The notes beneath the pieces were generated by a model. That model ran no database searches and was not told where the DNA came from. It saw nothing but the letters and a program-made list of their open reading frames with translations. DNA of 7,473 nt from JAZQUM01 sp045631305 (GTDB lineage Bacteria; Bacillota; Clostridia; Oscillospirales; Oscillospiraceae): contig JAZQUM010000018.1 in the NCBI GenBank assembly GCA_045631305.1, positions 1 to 7,473 on the forward strand, given 5' to 3'. Positions 1 to 6,301 of the stretch are shown in pieces (position 1 is the first letter of the stretch; each line of letters begins with the position of its first letter). The position numbers and the translations under genes were made by a program.

Positions 1-1264
1 CCTGCTGTTTCTGGGAGGCATTCAAATAGATGGAGTAGGCGGAGAAAATGCTGAGATAAGCCCGCTGGCCGCGGCCTGCGGCTTCGCTGCGGGCAGCTTC
101 CAGAATCGCAGAGAAGCTGCGGCGGTTGCTGAGGCGGCGCATGAGCTCAAGGTTGTGGTCCACGCTTCGGCGCTGGAGTCTGTGCACCACTTCGCAGTTT
201 TCCAGAAGGGCCGGGTCTTTTTCCTGCAAGGGTGCAGGGCGCTTGCCCGAAAGGGTGGTGTCGCAGCCCAGGGCGATCATATATTCTTCAAAATCGTGGA
301 GCTTGGCATAAACCAGAGTATAGCGCTCCCGCTTGGCATCATCCACGTTATCCAGCTTGGAAAGGATCACATTGAAGGCATCATCCAGCGAGAAGATGCG
401 GCAGACCTCTTCCCCGTCGGGGCCCCGCTCCTGCTTGGCGCGGAAGTCTGCATAGATGAGAAGCAGGGATTCCACCGTCAGGTTTTCCAGCTCCAGATCC
501 CACACGGAGTGGTTGGCGGCAATGTGGCCGATGGCGCCGATCTTGTGGCGGCGGAACCAACGGTCAGTGTAGTAATAGTGGAGATAGGGCACCCGCTCAC
601 CGGGGCGGCAGCCGAATTTACCCACATCGTGGCCCAGTGCCGCGCCGGAAACCAGAGGCAATTCCACCTTGGCACCGCAGCGGATGAGTTCCTTGGCCAT
701 GGTGACAGCCACCCGGTTTACTCCCGCAATATGCTCCAGCGTGCGGTAAGGGGTAGCTTCTGCCCCAAGGCGCATCGCTTCATACACAAAGTCGCTGCGC
801 CAGGCGGCGGCAAAGCGCTGGTATTCTTCTCCATACCCCCACTCACCCTGAAGATTGGGCAAAATGGCGGCATCCAGCGCTTCGGGCCGCAGACCGAAGG
901 CAGCCTCAGCGTCAAAGATCACCTGCAGCAGGGTAAGAAAAAAGACTGCACCGGCGCGATGCGCACCAAAATCTGCTCCCTCCTGAGGGAACATCACGGT
1001 GCAGGCATAGCGATAGGCGCAGTCCAGCCAACCCTCTTCCGGGCAGGGAGCGAGGGCGGAAAGGGTATCACGGAAAGCCTCTTCCACAGCGGCACAAGTC
1101 AAAGTGCCGGCGTCGAAAACGGCGGAAAGATTTTTTTCATAGCCGGGGGCAAGGCAGACCCGGGCGATCTCTTCCTTGCTCATGCCCATGGCGGCGCAGG
1201 TGGCCTTGCGGCCCAAAGCGCGGCGCAGGGAACCGGACAGGTAATTCAAACGTTTTTTATCCAT
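1..1264 (-). CDS. HD-domain protein, putative metal-dependent phosphohydrolase, partial (C-terminus off window)
   Basis: An uninterrupted reading frame of 421 codons runs leftward off the window edge without a stop. The HD core is visible: H178 (TLEHIAGVNRVA), H212-D213 (LGHDVGKF), H247 and H252 (GHIAANH) and D272 (IYADFR). This H...HD...H...H...D pattern is that of metal-binding HD phosphohydrolases, which hydrolyse phosphomonoesters or phosphodiesters; the substrate here is unknown. Residues 1-170 before the core match nothing I recognise, and the part after about residue 335 is charged and helical and continues beyond the window. The start at 1264 is chosen because GAGG lies 6 bases upstream; an in-frame ATG at 1276 has its GGAG only 2 bases away. 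The protein is probably cytoplasmic, with no signal peptide. It is transcribed away from the transporter operon and has its own promoter candidate at 1338-1366. The HD assignment is firm; any role is inference. Confidence 0.85.
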   Translation of the reverse strand, partial: MDKKRLNYLSGSLRRALGRKATCAAMGMSKEEIARVCLAPGYEKNLSAVFDAGTLTCAAVEEAFRDTLSALAPCPEEGWLDCAYRYACTVMFPQEGADFGAHRAGAVFFLTLLQVIFDAEAAFGLRPEALDAAILPNLQGEWGYGEEYQRFAAAWRSDFVYEAMRLGAEATPYRTLEHIAGVNRVAVTMAKELIRCGAKVELPLVSGAALGHDVGKFGCRPGERVPYLHYYYTDRWFRRHKIGAIGHIAANHSVWDLELENLTVESLLLIYADFRAKQERGPDGEEVCRIFSLDDAFNVILSKLDNVDDAKRERYTLVYAKLHDFEEYMIALGCDTTLSGKRPAPLQEKDPALLENCEVVHRLQRRSVDHNLELMRRLSNRRSFSAILEAARSEAAGRGQRAYLSIFSAYSIYLNASQKQQ

Positions 1265-1337
1265 AAACGGCCTCATTTCTCCGGCAGAGTACAAAAAAGT
1301 GCCGGCAGCTGATAAGAGCGGATTTTATACTGATTTT

Positions 1338-1366
1338 ATTATAGCTCCATTCTCCGCCTTTTTCAA
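1338..1366 (-). promoter_or_regulatory. Sigma-A-type promoter for the HD-domain gene
   Basis: On the minus strand, TTGAAA (1366-1361, five of six consensus bases) is followed after 17 bases by a perfect TATAAT (1343-1338). Transcription would begin near 1331, giving a leader of roughly 65 bases before the chosen ATG. The leader contains a 6-bp inverted repeat, CCGGCA (1281-1286) and TGCCGG (1300-1305), just upstream of the start. Predicted from consensus match and position only. Confidence 0.65.
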
Positions 1367-1462
1367 CCATGCAGCGCAACTGTCCTCTTTGCAGAAAATG
1401 CAAAAAGGTGCATTATAGGCTCATTTCCTCTCTCTTTCCCGCAAAAAAAGCCTGCAAACCAT

Positions 1463-1471
1463 TGATATAAT
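1463..1471 (+). promoter_or_regulatory. Extended -10 promoter candidate for the transporter operon
   Basis: TGATATAAT combines a perfect TATAAT with the TG of an extended -10 box. The expected -35 position holds only an A-run, which is tolerable for an extended -10 promoter. Transcription would start near 1478 and give a leader of about 165 bases that includes the stem-loop at 1566-1595. Confidence 0.45.
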
Positions 1472-1532
1472 AAGGTTTTTTCTCTTTTTACCAAAACATG
1501 GTGCTGCATTTTGTTCACTTCGTCGATTGTAT

Positions 1533-1560
1533 TTGCCACTTTAACTCACTAAAATATAGC
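1533..1560 (+). promoter_or_regulatory. Second promoter candidate for the transporter operon
   Basis: TTGCCA (1533-1538, five of six) and TATAGC (1555-1560, four of six) are separated by 16 bases. A transcript from here would begin around 1566, so the stem-loop at 1566-1595 would form its extreme 5' end. This is an alternative or addition to the extended -10 promoter upstream. Confidence 0.35.
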
Positions 1561-1565
1561 CACAG

Positions 1566-1595
1566 GCAGCCTGAAACCCTGTGGTTTCAGACTGC
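1566..1595 (+). promoter_or_regulatory. Stem-loop in the transporter operon leader
   Basis: The arms CTGAAACC (1571-1578) and GGTTTCAG (1583-1590) pair perfectly around a CTGT loop. After one C/A mismatch, GCAG (1566-1569) pairs with CTGC (1592-1595), giving 12 pairs in all. Only three T residues follow, so it is a poor intrinsic terminator as it stands. It could be an attenuator half, a 5' mRNA-stabilising hairpin, or, as DNA, a palindromic operator. The symmetry is certain; the role is not. Confidence 0.5.
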
Positions 1596-1644
1596 TTTAA
1601 CACGGAACCTCTTTCCATATTTCAAAAGCGTGAGGTGAACATCC

Positions 1645-3156
1645 ATGAACGTATTGGAAATGCGCGGCGTTTCTAAATATTTCGGTGATTTCTGCGCCAA
1701 CAGCAACGTGGACTTTGATCTGCGTCAGGGCGAGATCCACGCCATCCTTGGCGAAAACGGCGCGGGCAAATCCACGCTGATGAACTCGCTTTACGGGCTC
1801 CACAGCTACGATACCGGCACCATCACTCTCCACGGCAAGGAAGTGCGCTTCAAAGGTCCCGGCGATGCCATTGCCAACGGCATCGGCATGGTGCACCAGC
1901 ACTTCGCCCTCATCCCCCAGCTGACGGTGACGGATAACATTTTCCTTGGCCTCAAGGACGCCGGCTTTATCATGAACCGCAAAAAGCTAGACGCGCAGGT
2001 TCAGGCCCTCAACGATGAGTACCGCTTCAACGTGGACCCCAAGGCCTGCATCTGGCAGCTGCCCGTAGGTGTGCAGCAGAAAGTTGAAATTTTGAAGCTC
2101 CTGATGCGCAAGGCAAAGATCCTGATTCTGGACGAGCCCACCGCCGTGCTTACCCCTCAGGAAGTAACGGAGCTTTTTGAATCTCTCAAAACCCTCACCG
2201 CAGCCGGCTGCTCAGTGATCCTCATTACCCATAAGATCGAAGACGTGATCCGCTATTGCGACCGGGTTACCGTTCTGCGTGACGGCAAGGTGGCAGGCAA
2301 CGTGAATACCTGCGACGTTACCAAGGACGAACTGGCCAACATGATGGTGGGCCGCGACGTATTCCTCGACCGCAAGAGCCAGCCCCATCCCTTCGGCGAC
2401 GTGCTTTTCCGTGCAGAAAACATCTGCGCTGATAACAACAAAGGTCTCCCCGCCGTGAAAAATGTTTGCTTCGAGATCCGCGCAGGCGAGATCCTGGGCA
2501 TCGCCGGGGTAGACGGCAACGGCCAGCTGGAACTGGGCGAAGCTCTTACCGGCCTTCGCAAGCACACCGGCACCGTTTCCTTTGCCGATGGCGAAAAGCT
2601 CGCCAAGGCTTCCCCCCGTGACATGATCGAAAAAGGTCTGGGCCACATTCCCGATGACCGCCACAAGAAGGGTCTGGTGCTGCAGATGTCGGTAAAGGAC
2701 AATCTGATCCTTGCCTCTCAGCGCAACAAGACTTACGCCAAAGGCATTTTCACTAACCGTAAGGCAGTGGATGCCGCAGCAGAGCGTCTGGTGGAAGAAT
2801 TCGACATTCGCCCCCGCGATATCAATAAGCTCACCGGCGAGCAGTCCGGCGGCAACCAGCAGAAAGTAATCGTTGCCCGCGAGCTCAGCCGCGACGGCGA
2901 CGTGCTCATCGCCCTCCAGCCCACCCGCGGTTTGGACGTTGGCGCCATTGAATACGTTTGGAAGAAGATCGTGGAAGCGAGAGACGCAGGCAAGGCCGTG
3001 CTTCTCATCTCCACCGACCTTGACGAAATTTACTCCCTCAGCGACACCATCGCCGTTATGTTTGACGGCGAACTGAAAACGGGCTATCCCCATGATATCC
3101 CCGTGCAGGAGCTGGGTCTTCTCATGGCAGGCGGCAAAAAGGCCGCCGAAGCCTGA
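1645..3156 (+). CDS. ABC transporter tandem ATPase (nucleoside/simple-sugar uptake type, NupO/YufO-like)
   Basis: This 503-residue cytoplasmic protein has two fused nucleotide-binding domains and energises the permeases encoded downstream. Domain 1 (about 1-245) has Walker A GENGAGKST (36-44), Q-loop Q85, a divergent signature LPVGVQQK (139-146), Walker B ILILDEP (159-165) and H-loop H196. Domain 2 (about 253-498) has GVDGNGQ (288-294) in place of Walker A, signature SGGNQQK (401-407) and IALQPTRGLD (422-431), so the Walker B Asp and catalytic Glu are replaced. A degenerate second site with QPTRGLD is typical of the BMP-associated members of this family and separates it from classical RbsA. 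Length is normal. GAGGTGA at 1632-1638, 6 bases before the ATG, supports the start. It is the first gene of the operon; permease 1 follows after 31 bases. Substrate is inferred from family and neighbours as nucleosides or related purines. Confidence 0.92.
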   Translation: MNVLEMRGVSKYFGDFCANSNVDFDLRQGEIHAILGENGAGKSTLMNSLYGLHSYDTGTITLHGKEVRFKGPGDAIANGIGMVHQHFALIPQLTVTDNIFLGLKDAGFIMNRKKLDAQVQALNDEYRFNVDPKACIWQLPVGVQQKVEILKLLMRKAKILILDEPTAVLTPQEVTELFESLKTLTAAGCSVILITHKIEDVIRYCDRVTVLRDGKVAGNVNTCDVTKDELANMMVGRDVFLDRKSQPHPFGDVLFRAENICADNNKGLPAVKNVCFEIRAGEILGIAGVDGNGQLELGEALTGLRKHTGTVSFADGEKLAKASPRDMIEKGLGHIPDDRHKKGLVLQMSVKDNLILASQRNKTYAKGIFTNRKAVDAAAERLVEEFDIRPRDINKLTGEQSGGNQQKVIVARELSRDGDVLIALQPTRGLDVGAIEYVWKKIVEARDAGKAVLLISTDLDEIYSLSDTIAVMFDGELKTGYPHDIPVQELGLLMAGGKKAAEA

Positions 3157-3187
3157 GCATCCCATAAGGAAAGCGAGTTGATGTGAA

Positions 3188-4234
3188 GTGACAAAGAAAC
3201 TCAAACCCCTGCTCAAACCCACTCTGGCGCTGACCATTGCCATCGTCGCCGCATGGCTCATCCTTGTGGTGGCAGGCTATGACGCAGGCGAAGCCTTTGG
3301 CTCGCTGTGGAAAGCCAGCTTCAAAAATTTGAAAACCGTGGGCACCATGCTTAACCGCACCAGCCCCATCCTCTTCACCGGTCTTTCCGTGGCAGTTGCC
3401 ATGCAGGCCAACATGATGAATATCGGCGCTGAGGGTCAGTTCCTTGGCGGCGCCATCGTGGCAACGGTCATCGGCATTTACTGCGACGGTCTCCCCGGCC
3501 CCGCACTCATCGCTCTCATGGTGGTGGGCGGCGCACTGGGCGGCGCCATCGTAGGTGCTATCCCCGGTCTTTTGAAGGCCAAAATGAACGTGTCGGAAGT
3601 TATCATCACCATCATGCTGAACTACGTGTTCCAGTACGTGGTGGAATTCCTGGTCCGCGGCCCTCTGAAGGATACCACGCAGGGCGAACCCCAGAGCTGG
3701 AAGATCGCAGACCAGGCGTGGCTGCCCTATCTGGTGGATGGCACCAAACTCCACATGGGCTTCTTCCTCGGTGTGGCAGTTGCCATTCTGGTATTCGTTC
3801 TGCTCTTCAAAACTTACATCGGCTTTGAGCTGCGCGCCGTTGGTTTCAACCTCACCGCAGCCCAGACCACGGGTATCAACGCCAAGAGCACCATGGTTCT
3901 TTCCATGGTCCTGGCAGGCGCTCTGGCCGGTATCGGCGGCGCCATTGAGATCGGCAACAACCACTACCTCATCGATACCCTCTCCCCCGGTTACGGGTTC
4001 ACCGCCATCGCCGTTTCCGCACTGGCGGGCAACAACCCCATCGGCGTTATTTTCACCGCCATGATCTTCGGCTTCCTCTCTGCAGGCTCCACCGCCATGC
4101 AGCGCTCTGCCGGCGTCAGCGCCACTTTCGTGCAGGTGTTCCAGGGCTTGATCGTAATTTTCGTGGCTATCGCAGCTGTCCGCAGTGTTAAGAAAACGCG
4201 CAAAGTCAAGGCGCTGAAAGGAGGCAGCAAATGA
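3188..4234 (+). CDS. ABC transporter permease 1 (BPD_transp_2 family, NupP/YufP-like)
   Basis: A 348-residue polytopic membrane protein, one half of the import channel. After a short basic N-terminus the first membrane segment covers about 13-30. Family landmarks are MNIGAEGQFLGG (77-88), NVSEVIITIMLNYV (134-147), the cytoplasmic coupling loop RAVGFNLTAAQTTGIN (216-231) and GYGFTAIAVSALAG (268-281). The C-terminus is strongly basic (KKTRKVKALK), as expected for a cytoplasmic tail. GTG at 3188 is the only upstream start in frame, because TGA lies three codons before it. The ribosome site is poor for that GTG: AAGGA at 3166-3170 is 17 bases away but is well placed for ATG at 3181, which is followed at once by TGA. 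The gene ends in ATGA, overlapping permease 2 by 4 bases. Length and motifs are normal for the family. Confidence 0.92.
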   Translation: MTKKLKPLLKPTLALTIAIVAAWLILVVAGYDAGEAFGSLWKASFKNLKTVGTMLNRTSPILFTGLSVAVAMQANMMNIGAEGQFLGGAIVATVIGIYCDGLPGPALIALMVVGGALGGAIVGAIPGLLKAKMNVSEVIITIMLNYVFQYVVEFLVRGPLKDTTQGEPQSWKIADQAWLPYLVDGTKLHMGFFLGVAVAILVFVLLFKTYIGFELRAVGFNLTAAQTTGINAKSTMVLSMVLAGALAGIGGAIEIGNNHYLIDTLSPGYGFTAIAVSALAGNNPIGVIFTAMIFGFLSAGSTAMQRSAGVSATFVQVFQGLIVIFVAIAAVRSVKKTRKVKALKGGSK

Positions 4235-5166
4235 GTCTCATTTTAGCCAACTTCCTTGCCGCTTCCATGCGCATGGCAACCCCCCTGCTGATCGCAGCAC
4301 TGGGTCTTATCATTTCTGAAAGAGCCGGCCTTATGAACATCAGCGCTGAAGGCGCTATGCTGGCCGCCGCTTTCGCAGCCTATGCTCTCACCGCAGCTAC
4401 CGGCAACAACGTGTGGATCGGTCTTGTGGCCGCCATCTTCGCCGGTATGCTGGTAGCAGGTATCTTCGCTTACACCAGTATCCACCTGAAGGTAAAACAA
4501 GTGGTGGTGGGCGCAGGTATAAACATGCTATGCACGGGTATGACAGGCTTCCTCTTCCGCCGCCTCTTCCGCGGGGAAGACGCCATTGTAAGTTCCATGA
4601 CGGTTTCCACCTTCCAGAACTACAACATCCCCCTGCTCAGCGACATTCCCTTCCTGAATGAACTTTTCTTCAAGCACACCTTCTTCACCTACTTCGCCTT
4701 CATCATGGTGGCAGTGACCTGGGTCATCATCAAAAAGACCTCTCTTGGCATCAAGATCATCTCCGTAGGTGAAAATCCCAGAGCAGCAGACAGCCTTGGC
4801 GTAAACGTTATCGCCCTGCGCTACGCTGCCACCCTTTACTCCGGCGTGATGTTCGGTATTGCAGGCGCTTACCTCAGCATCGTGCAGGGCGGCATCTTCA
4901 CCGAGAATATGACGGCCGGCCGCGGCTTTATCGCCATGGCAGTTGTAGTCCTCGGCAAGTGGCATCCCGGCGGCGCATTCCTGGGGGCACTGCTCTTCGG
5001 CGCATCCAACGCGCTGCAGATGCTGCTGCAGAACTCCGGTAACAACACTCTGGGCAACCTGATTTTGGGCATTCCCTATGCCGCCACCATCATCGCCGTG
5101 ATTTTGGTGAGCCGCTCCCGCACTGCGGCACCCAGCGCACTGGGAACTCCCTACGTAAAATCTTAA
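4231..5166 (+). CDS. ABC transporter permease 2 (BPD_transp_2 family, NupQ/YufQ-like)
   Basis: A 311-residue integral membrane protein that pairs with permease 1 to form the transport channel. The EAA-like and family motifs are clear: ISERAGLMNISAEGAML (28-44), VGENPRAADSLGVNV (179-193) and GRGFIAMAVVVLGKWHPGGA (230-249). Alternating hydrophobic stretches cover about 15-29, 40-57, 62-80, 152-167, 200-218, 232-265 and 277-293. Its ATG lies inside the stop of permease 1 (ATGA), and AAAGGAGG at 4217-4224 sits 6 bases upstream, so the two subunits are translationally coupled and probably made in equal amounts. The 311-residue length is usual. The lipoprotein gene follows after 52 bases. Confidence 0.92.
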   Translation: MSLILANFLAASMRMATPLLIAALGLIISERAGLMNISAEGAMLAAAFAAYALTAATGNNVWIGLVAAIFAGMLVAGIFAYTSIHLKVKQVVVGAGINMLCTGMTGFLFRRLFRGEDAIVSSMTVSTFQNYNIPLLSDIPFLNELFFKHTFFTYFAFIMVAVTWVIIKKTSLGIKIISVGENPRAADSLGVNVIALRYAATLYSGVMFGIAGAYLSIVQGGIFTENMTAGRGFIAMAVVVLGKWHPGGAFLGALLFGASNALQMLLQNSGNNTLGNLILGIPYAATIIAVILVSRSRTAAPSALGTPYVKS

Positions 5167-5218
5167 CCGTTATATCGATCCACAGGATCTTTATAAAATT
5201 TGAAAGGAGAATATCCAA

Positions 5219-6241
5219 ATGAAAAAGTTTTTCGCACTCATGCTCGCACTCATCATGGTTCTTTCTCTGGTAGCTTGCGGTTCCTCTTCCGATGATTCCG
5301 CTGCCACTGATGACACCGCTACTGAAGAACCCCTCAAGATCGCAGTTCTGCTGCCCAGCTCCCCCAACGACGGCGGCTGGGGCCAGACCGGCGCTGAATC
5401 CTGCCAGTATGTAGCTGACACCCTGGGCGGTGAAGCTGCTATCATCGAAGCTGCAACTGCAGACGTTATGAAGTCCGAAGCTGAAGCTCTGGCTGACGAC
5501 GGTTACAAGGTAATCTTCGGCCACGGCGGTCAGTACGCAGCTCCCTTCGCTGAAATCAGCGGCGACTATCCCGACACTTACTTCATCTCCATCGGCGGCA
5601 ACATCGTTACCGAAAACCAGTTCCCCCTGCAGTCCTGCTCCGAACAGTGCGCTTACATCCAGGGCGTTCTGGCTGCAATGATCACTGAAACCGGCATCGT
5701 TGGCGCTATCAACGGCGGTGACTATCCTTCCTACTCCAAGACCTGCATCGCTTTCGAACAGGGCGCTAAGGACACCAACCCCGACGTTCAGGTGATCTAC
5801 ACCGTTATGAACTCCGACTCCGACCCCAACGAAGCTTACGAAGTAGCTAAGGCTCAGATCGCTGAAGGCGCTGACTTCATCCACACCAACGCTAACATGG
5901 CTGCTGCAGGTCTGGCTCGCGCTTGCCAGGAAGCTGGCATCAAGTGCTGCCTCACCGGTACCGAAATGAGCGACTTCCCCGATTATGCTGACACCATGCT
6001 CTGCTCCATCCTGCTGCCCTCCGGTGCTGCATGGCTGGCTGCTGTTGAAATGTGCCTCAGCGGCGAAACTCCCGACGGTGCTATCATGGCCGGCGTTAAC
6101 GAAGACGCTGTAATCTGGGTTTGGAACGAAGCTCTGCAGGCTGAACTGCCCGCTGAAGCTCAGACCGTTTACGATGATTACATCGGCGGCATCCTGGATG
6201 GCTCCATTGACATCCCCTATGAATCCGACCTGTACGAATAA
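5219..6241 (+). CDS. BMP-family substrate-binding lipoprotein (PnrA/Med-like receptor of the ABC transporter)
   Basis: This 340-residue exported lipoprotein is the likely receptor for the ATPase and permeases encoded upstream. The signal peptide MKKFFALMLALIMVLSLVAC ends in a lipobox with C20 as the lipidated residue. An acidic/serine linker (21-37) tethers the two-lobed binding domain, which starts at KIAVLLPSSPNDGGWGQ (40-56). VIFGHGGQYAAPFAEI (98-113), DYPDTYFISIGGN (116-128), EQCAYIQGVLAAM (142-154) and GIVGAINGGDYP (159-170) match the order of BMP domain elements. BMP receptors known in other bacteria bind purine nucleosides, so that is the best guess, not proof. AAAGGAGA at 5203-5210 is an excellent ribosome site. 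Odd points: nine cysteines besides C20, and all about 25 glutamates coded by GAA, unlike the neighbouring genes. The gene is last in its operon; a terminator follows within 20 bases. Confidence 0.9.
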   Translation: MKKFFALMLALIMVLSLVACGSSSDDSAATDDTATEEPLKIAVLLPSSPNDGGWGQTGAESCQYVADTLGGEAAIIEAATADVMKSEAEALADDGYKVIFGHGGQYAAPFAEISGDYPDTYFISIGGNIVTENQFPLQSCSEQCAYIQGVLAAMITETGIVGAINGGDYPSYSKTCIAFEQGAKDTNPDVQVIYTVMNSDSDPNEAYEVAKAQIAEGADFIHTNANMAAAGLARACQEAGIKCCLTGTEMSDFPDYADTMLCSILLPSGAAWLAAVEMCLSGETPDGAIMAGVNEDAVIWVWNEALQAELPAEAQTVYDDYIGGILDGSIDIPYESDLYE

Positions 6242-6260
6242 TCTCTGCAGAACATAAAGA

Positions 6261-6289
6261 AAGAGGACCCTGACGGGTCCTCTTTTTTT
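6261..6289 (+). terminator. Rho-independent terminator of the transporter operon
   Basis: A 10-bp perfect stem (AAGAGGACCC, 6261-6270, with GGGTCCTCTT, 6275-6284) closes a TGAC loop and runs into seven T residues (6283-6289), 19 bases past the lipoprotein stop. On the minus strand the stem is preceded by an A-run and followed by TTTCTTTAT, so it may also end the convergent desulfoferrodoxin transcript. Confidence 0.93.
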
Positions 6290-6301
6290 ATGCTTATTTT
6301 T

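Larger units (their letters stand above)
1265..1644. other. Divergent intergenic control region (about 380 bases)
   Basis: This AT-rich stretch separates the leftward HD gene from the rightward transporter operon. It holds a minus-strand promoter (1338-1366), two plus-strand promoter candidates (1463-1471 and 1533-1560), an inverted repeat AATGCA-N6-TGCATT (1397-1414), a stem-loop (1566-1595) and the ribosome site of the ATPase gene. I looked for the conserved purine-riboswitch core and did not find it. The only open frame of note is a 46-codon one (1498-1638) that lacks a ribosome site. No tRNA, insertion sequence or CRISPR repeat is visible. Confidence 0.7.

Noticed and set aside
901..990. 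Possible frameshift in the HD gene at the A6 run near 934-945
   Set aside because: Recounting the run as six bases keeps the frame open through all 421 codons, with the HD motifs in register.
155..1312. 385-codon plus-strand open frame opposite the HD gene
   Set aside because: It lies antisense to a frame with clear HD motifs, has no ribosome site or recognisable domain, and extends over the HD promoter side. It is a by-product of GC-rich codon use.
1498..1638. 46-codon leader open frame ending 6 bases before the ATPase ATG
   Set aside because: Its stop overlaps the ATPase ribosome site, which would suit coupling, but it has no ribosome site of its own, no amino-acid run typical of leader peptides, and crosses the stem-loop. 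Not supportable without expression data.
1378..1644. Purine (or other) riboswitch in the transporter leader
   Set aside because: No conserved purine-aptamer core or paired P1 elements could be found; only the single stem-loop at 1566-1595.
2212..3261. 349-codon minus-strand open frame opposite the ATPase gene
   Set aside because: Antisense to the second ATPase domain, rich in His/Gly/Ala runs typical of shadow frames, and without family motifs.
3122..3964. 280-codon minus-strand open frame opposite permease 1
   Set aside because: The sense strand codes an obvious BPD_transp_2 permease; the antisense product is low-complexity His/Asp/Gly.
5090..5884. 264-codon minus-strand open frame opposite the receptor gene
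   Set aside because: Antisense to the lipoprotein and spanning an intergenic gap; no ribosome site or known domain.
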